This document shows positions 11,397 through 21,309 of a stretch of DNA of 64,000 nucleotides, piece by piece (within the stretch, counting starts at the first letter, position 1; each line of letters begins with the position of its first letter). The translations under genes were made by a program, and so were the position numbers. The notes under the pieces were generated by a model. It saw nothing but the letters and a program-made list of their open reading frames with translations. It ran no database searches and was not told the DNA's origin. Source of the DNA: Bactericera cockerelli (taxonomy: Eukaryota > Arthropoda > Insecta > Hemiptera > Triozidae); assembly GCA_024516035.1 (NCBI GenBank), contig CM044962.1:10001595-10065594 (forward strand), in the 5' to 3' direction.

Positions 11397-12095
11397 GGTG
11401 ACAAACAGTCATGTAAAAAAAAGTTAAATGTCACAAAAAAATCAGTTATGTGTTTCGAACATTTCGAACCAAAAGGTGTAAGTTATTGTATATTGTAAAT
11501 TTAAACTCAGTTATTATGTAGATAGTTTTCTTTTTGTTTTCTTTTTTTTTTCGTTTAACGATTGAGAAAAAAATATTTAACAATGCATTAATTTTCGTTC
11601 TGATTTCCTGAAATTGTGCCTGTATAATTTTCAGGGTCACATTTAGCAAATCTTTTGTTGCTAAACCAATAAAAAAAGACTTCCAATTTCTTACATTAGA
11701 AATTACCAGAAGTAAAACAAGTACAAAAAATGTGTTTTCAATGTGTCGCAAATTGAATGACTAGGTATCTAAAAACTTTTGTGTTTCAAATTAGAACCAA
11801 CAAGAGCTATAATTTTCTGTAATTACAAAATTGTCGAAGCATTTTTGATGTCCCAATTACCTAGTTATAATTTTCTTCAGTGTGTATGCCCACGTAATAC
11901 AAATGTTGACATGCATCACTGTAATCTAATAAAAGATAGATAATTATTTCATTAAGAACATGTGCATGTTTGGAGTTCAACCTTATTGAATGTGTCCCTT
12001 TTATCTGTAGGGTTTTGTATACGGAACAAATTAATATTTATATGTTTGATTTGGCCCGTCTACTATAAGTCATAACTCTAGACCGGTTAAATATA
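11397..12095. other. AT-rich region upstream of the receptor gene
   Basis: No gene, repeat or tRNA-like sequence recognised. It should hold the receptor promoter, but no motif stands out. Confidence 0.4.
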
Positions 12096-14087
12096 CAGGG
12101 TGTAACAGACTAAATGTAAAATCTCTTAAGAGGTGGTAGTATAAATCATTTCCAACCATTAATGTTCTATAACACTTTTGATTTAACTCAGTGGTTCTCG
12201 AGATATTATTTTTTTGAATTATTTTTACAAGTCCCCTGCCGCTCGACAAAGAATGGCATCTAACTCCGTAAATACAGTAGATGAAGCAATAGATTTAACT
12301 TTTTCCATAAGATAACAATATTTTCCTATTATTTAAACTAGATTTATTCTTAAAAAGTGCACACGTACTGAAAAAAATCGGCAGCAGCGGAAAATTTATC
12401 GCGAACATGAAATCCACCTGAAACTTCAGCCGCCATTTTCTCAAAATACTGCGCTCATAAAGTATTGGTTTCATTTATGTAAAAACTTGCTTGAACTCTT
12501 ATCTTTCAGAAAATATGACACACTTAATATAAAACTTTCATTTTTTATTGAAACCAAGAGAAACTAAAAAAAAAGTCAGTCAGTACTACTAACTGTACCT
12601 ACTAGGCTACCATCCTACTTTTACCTAGGGAACTAATTTTTTTCTTCAATTTGACAAATTATGGTTGTCATTTACTTTCCAACAGCCCAAAAAGTTAGCC
12701 TCAGTCGATTCATTGATAAGGCTGCGGACTCTTAACTTGGAGGTCACTGGTTCGAGTCTCAAGTATGGCAAATATTTAGTAAGATGAGTTTGAGTTATTG
12801 TGACACCACGATCGTGATTAATTGACCTTAATATTTTAGTATGTATGTATGGTTTTATTTGTGGTGAAGCACAAGGCCTCTTCACATTTTTTGTGGGTAG
12901 CGCAGCATTACTAAGAGCCTCCTTTACTTTTCGAATTATTCTATTACATTAATTTCTTTTTACTCTGGTAATGCCGCCACTGGTCGTTACTCATACAAGT
13001 AACTACTCATTTTTCCTCACGAGGTATGAGTGGACCCCGAACATCCAAGTACAGAGCAGAAAAACTCCTGTCCCGCTGGGGATCGAACCCAGGTCACCAT
13101 GCGTGCAACGCCTAGCACGCTAACTCACTCTGCCACGGTGACTACTAATTGACCTTAATATTTTAGTATTCCATGTGTTTTATTAAAATTCGGTACCTAC
13201 TAACATAATAATTTGTACCTCTATGTACCAACCTATGAATGTTCAGTATTTATCGTACCACCTTTACCTGTGGGTGTTAACTATGTAGGTACATTGTTAT
13301 GTTTCATTTCATTCAAACCATTTTATCATTGAGACCCTTTCCTCTTATGAACAAATGAACAATTACGATTAATATTGATTTCTGAAGCTAAACAGCTAAA
13401 AGTATCATACATGGATACGTACATACTAATTTGCCACACTTGAGACTCGAACCAGTGACCTCCAAGTTAAGAGTCTACTGAGGCAAACTTTTGGGCCGTT
13501 GGAAAATAAATGGCAACCATAATTTGTCAAATTGAAGAAAAAAATTAGTTCCCTAGGTAAAAGTAGGATGGTAGCTTTGTAGGTACAGTTAGTAGTACTG
13601 ACTGACTTTTTTTTAGTTTCTCTTGATTTCAATAAAAAATGAAAGTTTTATATCAAGTGTGTCATATTTTCTGAAAGATAAGAGTTCAAGCAAGTTTTTA
13701 CATAAATGAAACCAATACTTTATGAGCGCAGTATTTTGAGAAAATGGCGGCTGAAGTTTCAGGTGGATTTCATGTTCGCGATAAATTTTCCGCTGCTGCC
13801 GATTTTTTTCAGTACGTGTGCACTTTTTAAGAATAAATCTAGTTTAAATAATAGGAAAATATTGTTATCTTATGGAAAAAGTTAAATCTATTGCTTCATC
13901 TACTGTATTTACGGAGTTAGATGCCATTCTTTGTCGAGCGGCAGGGGACTTGTAAAAATAATTCAAAAAAATAATATCTCGAGAACCACTGAGTTAAATC
14001 AAAAGTGTTATAGAACATTAATGGTTGGAAATGATCTATACTACCACCTCTTAAGAGATTTTACATTTAGTCTGTTACACCCTGTAT
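12096..14087. repeat. Long inverted repeat with about 650-bp arms
   Basis: The left arm (about 12096-12765) is the reverse complement of the right arm (about 13430-14087) with few mismatches. The outer ends are CAGGGTGTAACAGAC and its complement, each next to TATA. Both arms include GCCGCTCGACAAAGAATGGC and a tRNA-like SINE (family E) at their inner ends (about 12690-12765 and 13430-13500). A spacer of about 665 bp holds a separate SINE (12850-13142). No transposase ORF is seen. Confidence 0.85.
12850..13142 (-). repeat. tRNA-derived SINE, family G
   Basis: On the minus strand it begins with a tRNA-like head (B box GGGTTCGATCCCC) and ends in GAAGCACAAGGC read on the plus strand. The copy at 14590-14850 has the same body on the plus strand (GAGTAACGACCAGTAGCGGC, GTGAAGAGGCCTTGTGCTTC). 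It lies in the spacer of the long inverted repeat. Confidence 0.65.
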
Positions 14088-14394
14088 AGAGCTGAAGTTA
14101 TGATTTATGATGTCTACCTATCTTCTATTATATTAAAGTGGTGTTTTTCAACTTTGATGTCCTGACCAAGAGACGGCAAAAAGCGGCTATATTTGACCAC
14201 GATTGGAAACAAAGGGGACCACCCTTGAGGTCTTCTTGTCTTCTAGCTTGTTAACCCGCGAAGGACGAGCGTGACACAAATGTAACAGCATCAGTCAGGT
14301 ATGTGTTACGCTGTTACATATATTATGTTTGTGTCACACTCGTCCTTCGTGGGTTAAATGACATTGTAAACCTACGAGTACCAACGCTCTAAGT

Positions 14395-14600
14395 GCACTG
14401 GTAGTCAAGTGGTCAACTCGCTAGTCTGGTAATCCAGGTAGCGTAGGGATCCGTTGGTTCGAATTCCACCCAGGGCACGAATTTTTTCTCATTAATTTGA
14501 GTTTGTGACCACATAATAATAAGACTCTGAGGGTTAGGTGGTAGAAAATGCTTTGAGCATTAACCTCGCCTGGTGGTTACCTTCCACTAGAGAGTATTAT
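14395..14600 (+). repeat. tRNA-derived SINE, family C
   Basis: The head is GTCAAGTGGTCAACTCGC with B box GGTTCGAATTCCACCC; the body has ATAATAAGACTCTGAGGG and GCATTAACCTCGCCTGG. Other copies: 23130-23315 (minus), 35190-35283, 52285-52443 continuing at 54857-54910, and 58170-58390, with a fragment at 58500-58590. Confidence 0.8.
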
Positions 14601-14850
14601 AATGGCCACTAGACAAACTTGGGTTCAATCCCCAGCGGCGCAGAAAAGTACAGATTGTATGTCCGGGGTCCACTCATAATATGTACTTCGTGAGGAAAAA
14701 TGTGTGGTTACTTGTATGAGTAACGACCAGTAGCGGCATTGCCAGAGTATAAAGAAATTAATTCAATAGAACTTGAAAAGTAAAGGAGGCTCTAGGTAAT
14801 GCTGCGCCCCCACAAAAATTGTGAAGAGGCCTTGTGCTTCACCACAAGGA
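14590..14850 (+). repeat. SINE, family G, second copy
   Basis: It follows directly on the family C SINE. It shares its body with the minus-strand copy at 12850-13142 and lacks a clear A box. Bases 14851-15098 have no recognised feature and should include the promoter of the next gene. Confidence 0.6.
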
Positions 14851-15098
14851 AATCATACTTCCTAACTAACAGTTGGGCCACCAGACAAATTTCCAGATCA
14901 TTGCGCATCACTAGTACAAACATCAGACGTGTTTTACTTACTTTTTTTTTTAATTAAGGTGCTTTAACATCAGTGGTCATTCGCACCGTTTCCAAGTTTA
15001 GATTTTTCTGAATAAACGGGTTCTCTTAAGGTATAGCATCAGGGTGTTTTGCTTACTGCTTTTGTGTTTTGCTTACTCTAGTGGCTGATAGACATTGA

Positions 15099-18000
15099 AT
15101 GGGTATGATTTCACGAGTTTTACTAGTTCTACTGTCAGCACTGATCTCCTACGCATCCTCGCAAGTCAGCAATGAGAGCTCCATAATCGTTGGTGACAAC
15201 ATCGAATTGGAGCTTGACCAATATTTAGACTCGGCGAAGCTGGCGAGTGTCTTACGTCATCTGACAGACGTCAAGAGGGAAATTGTGCTATGGAAAACTC
15301 TTTTTCAGGAGAAAATTAATGTAGTTCAGATCAGTCGGGGTGTGACAGAGGAGAGGGAGCCTTTGAAGCCGAGCGTCTTACTGGTAGGGAACTTACATGG
15401 GAACGACGCAGTGGGATACTCCTTGCTGGTAATAATAATAATAATAATAATACCTTCTCCCAAGACACTCTTTAGTAGAAGATGAATTTTTACGGGACGC
15501 TAGTTCAATGAAGGACAGGTGCAGAAACGAGTTTTCGTCAGATAGGTCAAAAAGTTCAATTCAATTCAACTAGCGTAACATAAATAGAAAATCAAACTGT
15601 CTAGTGTTTTACTGTCAATTTTGTGCGCCAGCTAGGAAAATGACTATTTAAAAAAAAAAAATATAAAGGTAAGTGTGCCCCGGAACCGCTTTCGCATTAG
15701 TTCAGGGCACTTTCCCTTTACATCCATGCCATTCCGGACACGGAAAATTTCTTAGCCAGGTTTGACTGCATTATAATAATTTTATCCATTTACATTCATT
15801 CGTTCATAATCAACAGAAAGCCAGTGTCGATGGCACGTTTAGTGCATCAGTTCTCTTTCTGTCATTGAAATTAAGCAACGTATAGTGAGGTTCAGACTTG
15901 GATGGGTGACCATTGAAATTCGAACCTTCGTGATGCTGGCTATTCCCGGCCCCACTCAGGCTGGGTGAGGTTAATTTGTGTAACTCGTTTGTGAGTTTCC
16001 AGCGAATGGAGGGTAACACCACCGGCGTGATATGACTATGCAGTTGAGAGCGACGTTAAACCCGATTAATTTTTTTTTTAACGAACTCTAAAACGGTTGT
16101 ACCAAATGACTGCCAATTTGTCAAGTTGTCACTGAGCCTTCTTTTGGTATTTCGTTGCGTACAGATAAAGGATTCTTTACATTCGTTAGCCTACAATAAG
16201 GATAATATTGTAGGTATTCGTCGAAAATTTGACATACAGAGTTTTACAGACATCTGGACGAATCACATAGCCGCGGGATACCAAAAAATTTATAGCCACT
16301 GTCCGTTATCTCGATAACGGTAAGAGCTAGAGACTTGAAATTTAGCCAGCGTCGATGGCATGTTGAATACACCGGTTCCCTTCAGAACACCGAAGTTAAG
16401 CGACATCCAGCGAGGTTAAGACTTGGATGGGTGACCATTCAAATTCTAATTCTCGTGACGCTGGCTTTTCCCGGCCCCACTCAGGCTGGGTGAGGTCAAT
16501 GTGAGTAGCAGGTTTGTGAATCCTGCGAATGGAGGGTAAAACCCCCGTCGTGATATGACCATGGCAGTTGAAAGCGACGTTAAACCCTACTTAAAAAAAA
16601 AAGACTTGAAATTTATTACTGCGAATTTGATTTTATATACCACACGAACCGCAAAACTTTTGGTTAAAATCGGCCGCATTTTATTTAAACTATAATTTAT
16701 ATTCCATCAGACAACATTATGTTGCCTTTGTCTTTCTGTATTATATGTAACAATATGTATGATCTGTTCCAGACAACTCTCATGCAATACTTGGCGTACA
16801 ATGATGGATATGACACTCGTGTCTCTCGCCTGCTCAACACAACTGATATCTGGATCATTCCTAACATGAATCCGGACGGCTTCAACAGATCCAAGGAAGG
16901 ATGTGATCCTAGCACTGATATCCCGTACCCAGAGTCAAAGGAGTAAGTGATGCAATCTCAAGTAATAATAACAATAATAAATCAATACCGTTAGGTGTTG
17001 TATATTTTACGGGGACAAGGTGAGTTCTGTGCGCAGATTACCCTGACCTTTTTCGCATGTATGAAATCGGTGCGGCTTAAAAAAGGTCATGTACGAGTTC
17101 GGTGCGGTCTTAATGACTAACTTATAGACATGTATTGTATCGGTAGATTGACATGTGAAATGTCTCGGTAGACTAGTCGAGGTAGTTCAATAAAAGCAAC
17201 GTCCAACAAGGTTAGGACTTGGATGGGTGACTATTTAACTTCGCACATTTGTAATGCTGGATTCCCAGACCCACTCAGGCTGGGTGAGGTTAATTTGAGT
17301 AGCTGGTTTGTGATTAACCAGCGAATGGAGAGTAAAACCCCCGTCGTGTTACGACCATGCAGTTGAAAGCGACGTTGAATCCCCTAAAATAGCATAATAA
17401 TCTGTTTATTTTTTGTTTTTAGGCAGTGCCTGTATGACGTTCTTTTGTAACCGACCTCAGTAGCTAGATCGAAAAGGCAGCGGACTTTTAACCTGGAGGT
17501 CGGTGGTTTAACTCCCGGTTTCAGCGCAGATTTAGTAAAGTGAGTTTGAGTAGTTGTGATATCACGAAAGTGATTAACACAAATATGATAACTTTTTTTT
17601 AACTGTTTATTTTTTGGGTTTTTTTTTGCAGTAAAAAACAACCGGAAACCAAGCATGTTCTGGATAGTCTGATGAGGGAAAATTTATTCGTTCTCTCCGG
17701 CAACCTGCAAGGAGGCGCCATTGTTGCACACGGTGCCTACCATGATAGCAACTACAAGGCAGGTCCAGATGATCACATAGTCCGAGAGCTGCTCTTGGGC
17801 TATGCAGACAAGAATCCGATGATGAGGGGAGGCAAAGCGTGCAACAGAAATTTTTGGTTCGGAATAACTAATGAGCTGGATTGGAGAAAGAAAAGTCCTC
17901 GTAAGTTTGGTTAGGAATAACTGATGAGCTGGATTGGAAAAAGAGAATCAGTATAATCATCAGTATATCAGCATAAATAGAAAAGTGAGAAGTTGTACTA

Positions 18001-20320
18001 GATGTACATGAATATCAGAACATACCTGGATAGTTGTTTCGAGCTTGTTTGCTCTCATCAGCAGGTAATATGTAGTTCTGATTATCCATAAGTTTGAGAA
18101 GTCCTCGTAAGTTTGGTTAGGAATAACTAATGAGCTGTAGGTATTGGAGAAAGAGAAGTCCTCGTAAGTTTGGTTAGGAATAACTAATGAACAGGATGGG
18201 AGAAAGAGAAGTCCTCGTAAGTTTGGTTAGGAATAACTAATGAACTGGATTGGAGAAAGAGAAGTCCTCGTAAGTTTGGTTAGGAATAACAAATGAGCTG
18301 GATTGGAGGAAGAGATGTCCTCGTAAGTTTGCTTAGGAATAACTAATGAGCTGGATTGGAGAAAGAAAAGTCCTCGTAAGTTTGGTTAGGAATAACTACT
18401 AATGAGCTGGATTGGAGAAAGAGAAGTCCTTGTAAGTTTGGTTAGGAATAACTAATGAGCTGGATTGGAGAAAGAGATGTCCTCGTAAGTTTGGTTAGGA
18501 ATACCTAATGAGCTGGATTGGAGAAAGAGATGTCCTCGTAAGTTTAGTTAGGAATAACTAATGAGCTGGATTGGAGAAAGAGAAGTCCTCGTAAGTTTGG
18601 TTAGGACTTAGGAATAACTAATGAGCTGGATTGGAGAAAGAGATGTCCTCGTAAGTTTGGTTAGGAATACCTAATGAGCTGGATTGGAGAAAGAGATGTC
18701 CTCGTAAGTTTAGTTAGGAATAACTAATGAGCTGGATTGGAGAAAGAGGTGTCCTCGTAAGTTTACCGTGCTGAGTGAATAACTGAATATAATATATCAT
18801 GTATGCACTTGGAGAGGACACTCATTTGTCATGAATTATTATGAATGAAATTAGTTTATCAACTAAACTTGGGAACAAAAGTAGAGAACCTACCCCTGCT
18901 TGTTCAAGGAATAGGAATCTGGACTTAGTAAACCAAGTAACAATGTTAGGGAAACTTCAAACATGTTAAGGAAAATCATACTCCGACTACCAGTTTTTAC
19001 TGCCGTTCAACAAGTAAAACTTAAAGAGAAATCATGTTTGGAATGACACCTAGCAAGGAAAAAGAAAGATATCAAAAGAATAATCAATACAAATATGAAA
19101 GCAGAGAAATAGAAAGAGAGGGGGTAAATCTGATATCATTTAATTTTTGTACTCATTATTTTGGTGGAGCTATCTTCCGTTTGTTACCACAAAGTGGTGT
19201 TTTTGGGGGATAAAAACGATAATCAGAAAATATTTTGCTTACTTCTTGCATAGCTCTAGAAATATCGAATTCAGCTCTACAAATATTCAGTGGTGGTGCG
19301 AGTTACAAAATATTCCCCTAAAAGAGATGTTTTGTTGAATTTTATCTCATGAACGACCATAAAAGTATCGGTTTAATGTTTGTCTCGCTTCCATTTCATA
19401 ATATGAGCCTCGTATGAAATTTGAAAAAAAGTATCTTGATTTTCTTAAACAAACCAGTTTTTTTGTATCCTGATTATAAAAAAGTATCTTGATTTTCTTA
19501 AACAAACCAGTTTTTTTTTGTATCCTGATTATAAAAAAGTATCTTGATTTTCTTAAACAAACCTGAAAAAAAGTATCTTGATTTTCTTAAACAAACCAGT
19601 GATCTCACCTATGATTTTTCCTCAGGTCCTCGAGTCTTACCCAACTGCTTTGAGCTCACTCTCTACCTCAGCTGTTGCAAGTACCCGCCGTCCGCTGAGC
19701 TGCCCCCATACTGGCACGCAAATGTGCAATCCCTGCTGACCCTGATAGAGAACGCCCGTCGCGGTGTTTATGGAATGGTAAAGGACAAGAATTCCGGCGA
19801 GCCCATAAGAAATTTTGCTATTCGTGTTATAGGTAGTGGAAAAGAGATCAAGGGGTCTAGTCACGGGGAGTATTGGCGACCGCTGCCCCTAGGTACTTAT
19901 GACGTGTTAGCCATAACCCCCGCAGCGCCTATATTGACCCAAAGTGTCAACTTAACCGTAAACAATACTTATGTTAGACTGGATTTCGACTTGAAACGTC
20001 AAGGGTTGTACGCTAAGGTGAAGTATATGTGCAAAGGGGAAGAGATCAAGCCGACTTGGCCAGTTACCATCCGTGCAAGAGAACAAGCTACAACACGTAG
20101 AGTATTCAATCTTACATTGAATAAAGATGGATACTATTATTCTAGTCAACTTCCTCTGGGCGCTTATGATGTGATAGCGGGGGGTGGCAACGGCAGGTGG
20201 AAGTCAACACAAACAGTAAGGTTGATGGAAGAAGAACCCTATATTCGAGTTGATTTTGAACTGGTAATGAAGAAAAATACTTTAGGAAGGATTATATGTG
20301 GATATATGAATGAGTGCTAG
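15099..20320 (+). CDS. Secreted M14 carboxypeptidase-like pseudoenzyme, paralogue of the 4517-8569 gene
   Basis: Four exons: 15099-15428, 16773-16942, 17632-17900 and 19626-20320, in phases 0, 2 and 1, exactly as in the minus-strand paralogue, give 487 residues. A signal peptide (about 1-21) leads into an M14 domain (about 25-310) and two transthyretin-like domains (about 313-395 and 396-480), two fewer than the paralogue. The first zinc motif is LHGND, so His100 is kept but its glutamate partner is Asp103. The DLNRNFPD segment is replaced by an unrelated stretch before QPETK. The second zinc histidine is Gln193, the tyrosine loop before NCFEL is missing and the catalytic glutamate is Tyr270. 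It is very unlikely to be an active peptidase. A possible poly(A) signal AATAAA is at 20555, just before the Gypsy insertion. The third intron is unusual (see the arrays). Confidence 0.87.
15825..16077 (+). repeat. 5S rRNA-derived SINE, copy 1
   Basis: Bases 15864-15915 (GAAATTAAGC, CTTGGATGGGTGACC) match the internal control region of 5S rRNA. A shared body follows (CACTCAGGCTGGGTGAGG, AGCGACGTTAAACCC). It lies in intron 1 of the carboxypeptidase-like gene and is diverged from the copies at 16346 and 48131. Confidence 0.75.
16346..16600 (+). repeat. 5S rRNA-derived SINE, copy 2
   Basis: The head GAACACCGAAGTTAAGCGAC, then GAGGTTAAGACTTGGATGGG, is clearly 5S-like. The body matches copies at 48131-48407 almost base for base. 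It ends in a short A run. Confidence 0.85.
17168..17390 (+). repeat. 5S rRNA-derived SINE, copy 3 (diverged)
   Basis: It keeps AGGACTTGGATGGGTGAC and the body CACTCAGGCTGGGTGAGG to GCGACGTTGAATCCC, but the 5' head is degraded. It lies in intron 2 of the carboxypeptidase-like gene. Confidence 0.7.
17450..17590 (+). repeat. tRNA-derived SINE, family E
   Basis: It begins CGACCTCAGTAGCTAGATCG and carries CTGGAGGTCGGTGGTTTAAC as a weakened B box, then GTGATATCACGAAAGTGATT. Relatives: 49228-49345 (plus), 57810-57955 (minus), and the inner ends of the 12-14 kb inverted repeat. Confidence 0.7.
17862..18765 (+). repeat. About 53-bp tandem array copying the end of exon 3 and its 5' splice site
   Basis: The real exon end reads GAATAACTAATGAGC to AAAGTCCTC, then the donor GTAAGTTTGGTTAG. 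The same 53-bp block (39 exonic plus 14 intronic bases) recurs 13 more times from about 18090, slightly diverged, each with TCCTC|GTAAGTTT (one TCCTT). The stretch 17935-18092 interrupts the array. The 39-base exonic part is a whole number of codons in the gene's frame, and each unit has TTAG just before it. Confidence 0.95.
18011..18086 (-). ncRNA. Candidate type I hammerhead ribozyme
   Basis: On the minus strand, CTGATGA (18061-18055) is followed by stem II (GAGC, loop AAACAA, GCTC at 18054-18041), then GAAAC (18040-18036) and a minimal stem III ending in the cleavage triplet ATC (18031-18029). Stem I pairs TACCTG (18067-18062) with CAGGTA (18028-18023), then, beyond an internal loop, CAGAAC (18080-18075) with GTTCTG (18021-18016). 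All invariant core bases seem present. Such minimal-stem-III motifs are known from Penelope-like retroelements and retrozymes. Stem III is essentially one pair, so the monomer may be weak. Predicted cleavage lies between 18029 and 18028. Confidence 0.65.
19425..19603 (+). repeat. Tandem repeat just before the exon 4 acceptor
   Basis: The phrase AAAGTATCTTGATTTTCTTA recurs four times, three with AACAAACCAG and two followed by a TTTTTTGTATCCTGATT segment. The last unit ends about 20 bases before the acceptor of exon 4 (19625). Confidence 0.85.
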
Positions 20321-21156
20321 ACCCTAGGGCAAAGACAAAAGCGAATCAAAGTGTTAACTAGATATGCTTTAAGCCTAATGGAGAAAATCACTGATTATTC
20401 CAGTGCATAGTGCTATTCGTGTGGCCGTCTTTTTTTCTTTCTTTTTTTGGCTTTCCTATTGTGGCAGGGTTCTCATGAATGAGCTCTTCCACCCAACCGA
20501 CGGAGAAGCGGCTCTTTACTCAAGCTTCAAGTAACGAACCACTTCAGATTTGAATAAAATCTTCACATTGGTAAAATGTTGTTTGCTTTTAATATTACGA
20601 GTTTTCTGATTGGTCATGATATGTATGTTGTGCTATCTTAGGAAATGACTAGTAATGTACGAATGCATGGTGTAAGTTCTCGAGAATGTTCATAATGATA
20701 ACGTTCTCGAGATATCGTGTTCACAGTCTAGTATTATTATTTTAAGCCTTAAAAATCTAGTCTTCCTGTGTGTTTCATAAGTCCTCTATATTTTTCTTGT
20801 ATTTTTCGAATTTTCCTCCATTTTTACGTAAATTTATCTAAATTTTCTGACTCTCCGTTTTCACTCTAAATTTTTTTTAAATAATTGTGATAAAGTTACG
20901 TGTTCTCGTCTTTGTTTTAAATGTGTCGGAACTTTCTATCATTGTTGACAAATATTGATAATCATCGTGTATTTATAATCTTACTACTACTTACTGTGAA
21001 TCCCATCTTATCATAATCTCTAATGTGTACATATCAAGTAATCTTAATTGTCGGCTCATGTGATCTGTAGCACCTAGTATCTTTTATAAAATTATTTTCC
21101 TCATCGGACTCACCAACTGATAGAGAAAGGTATCAAGAACTATTCCATACTTAAAC

Positions 21157-21309
21157 ATGAAATCTTCTTCAAATAAATCATCTTATTACCATAAGCAGAA
21201 AAATCAAAATAACTCGAACTCTAACAAACCAAAGTATAATACGCGTAATAACCCCAGACCAAGTTTCCACAACAGAAGCCTGAGTTCAATTGCTAAAACT
21301 AACTCTAAT
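21157..21309 (+). pseudogene. LINE ORF1, 5' fragment cut by a transposon
   Basis: The ATG at 21157 opens a Ser/Asn/Lys-rich frame (KSSSNKSSYYHKQKNQ) that belongs to the ORF resuming at 24246. Downstream of 21309 the frame reads into the inserted DNA element and stops at 21504. The basic low-complexity N-terminus fits an RNA-binding ORF1 protein. Confidence 0.6.

Noticed and set aside
15429..15485. Extension of exon 1 into an Ile-rich tail
   Set aside because: It is the ATA microsatellite after the GT donor; the paralogue has its intron at the same place and phase.
17862..18765. CRISPR-like array
   Set aside because: Units adjoin without unique spacers, in an insect intron; the same is true of 60010-60705, 60880-62078 and 47034-47785.
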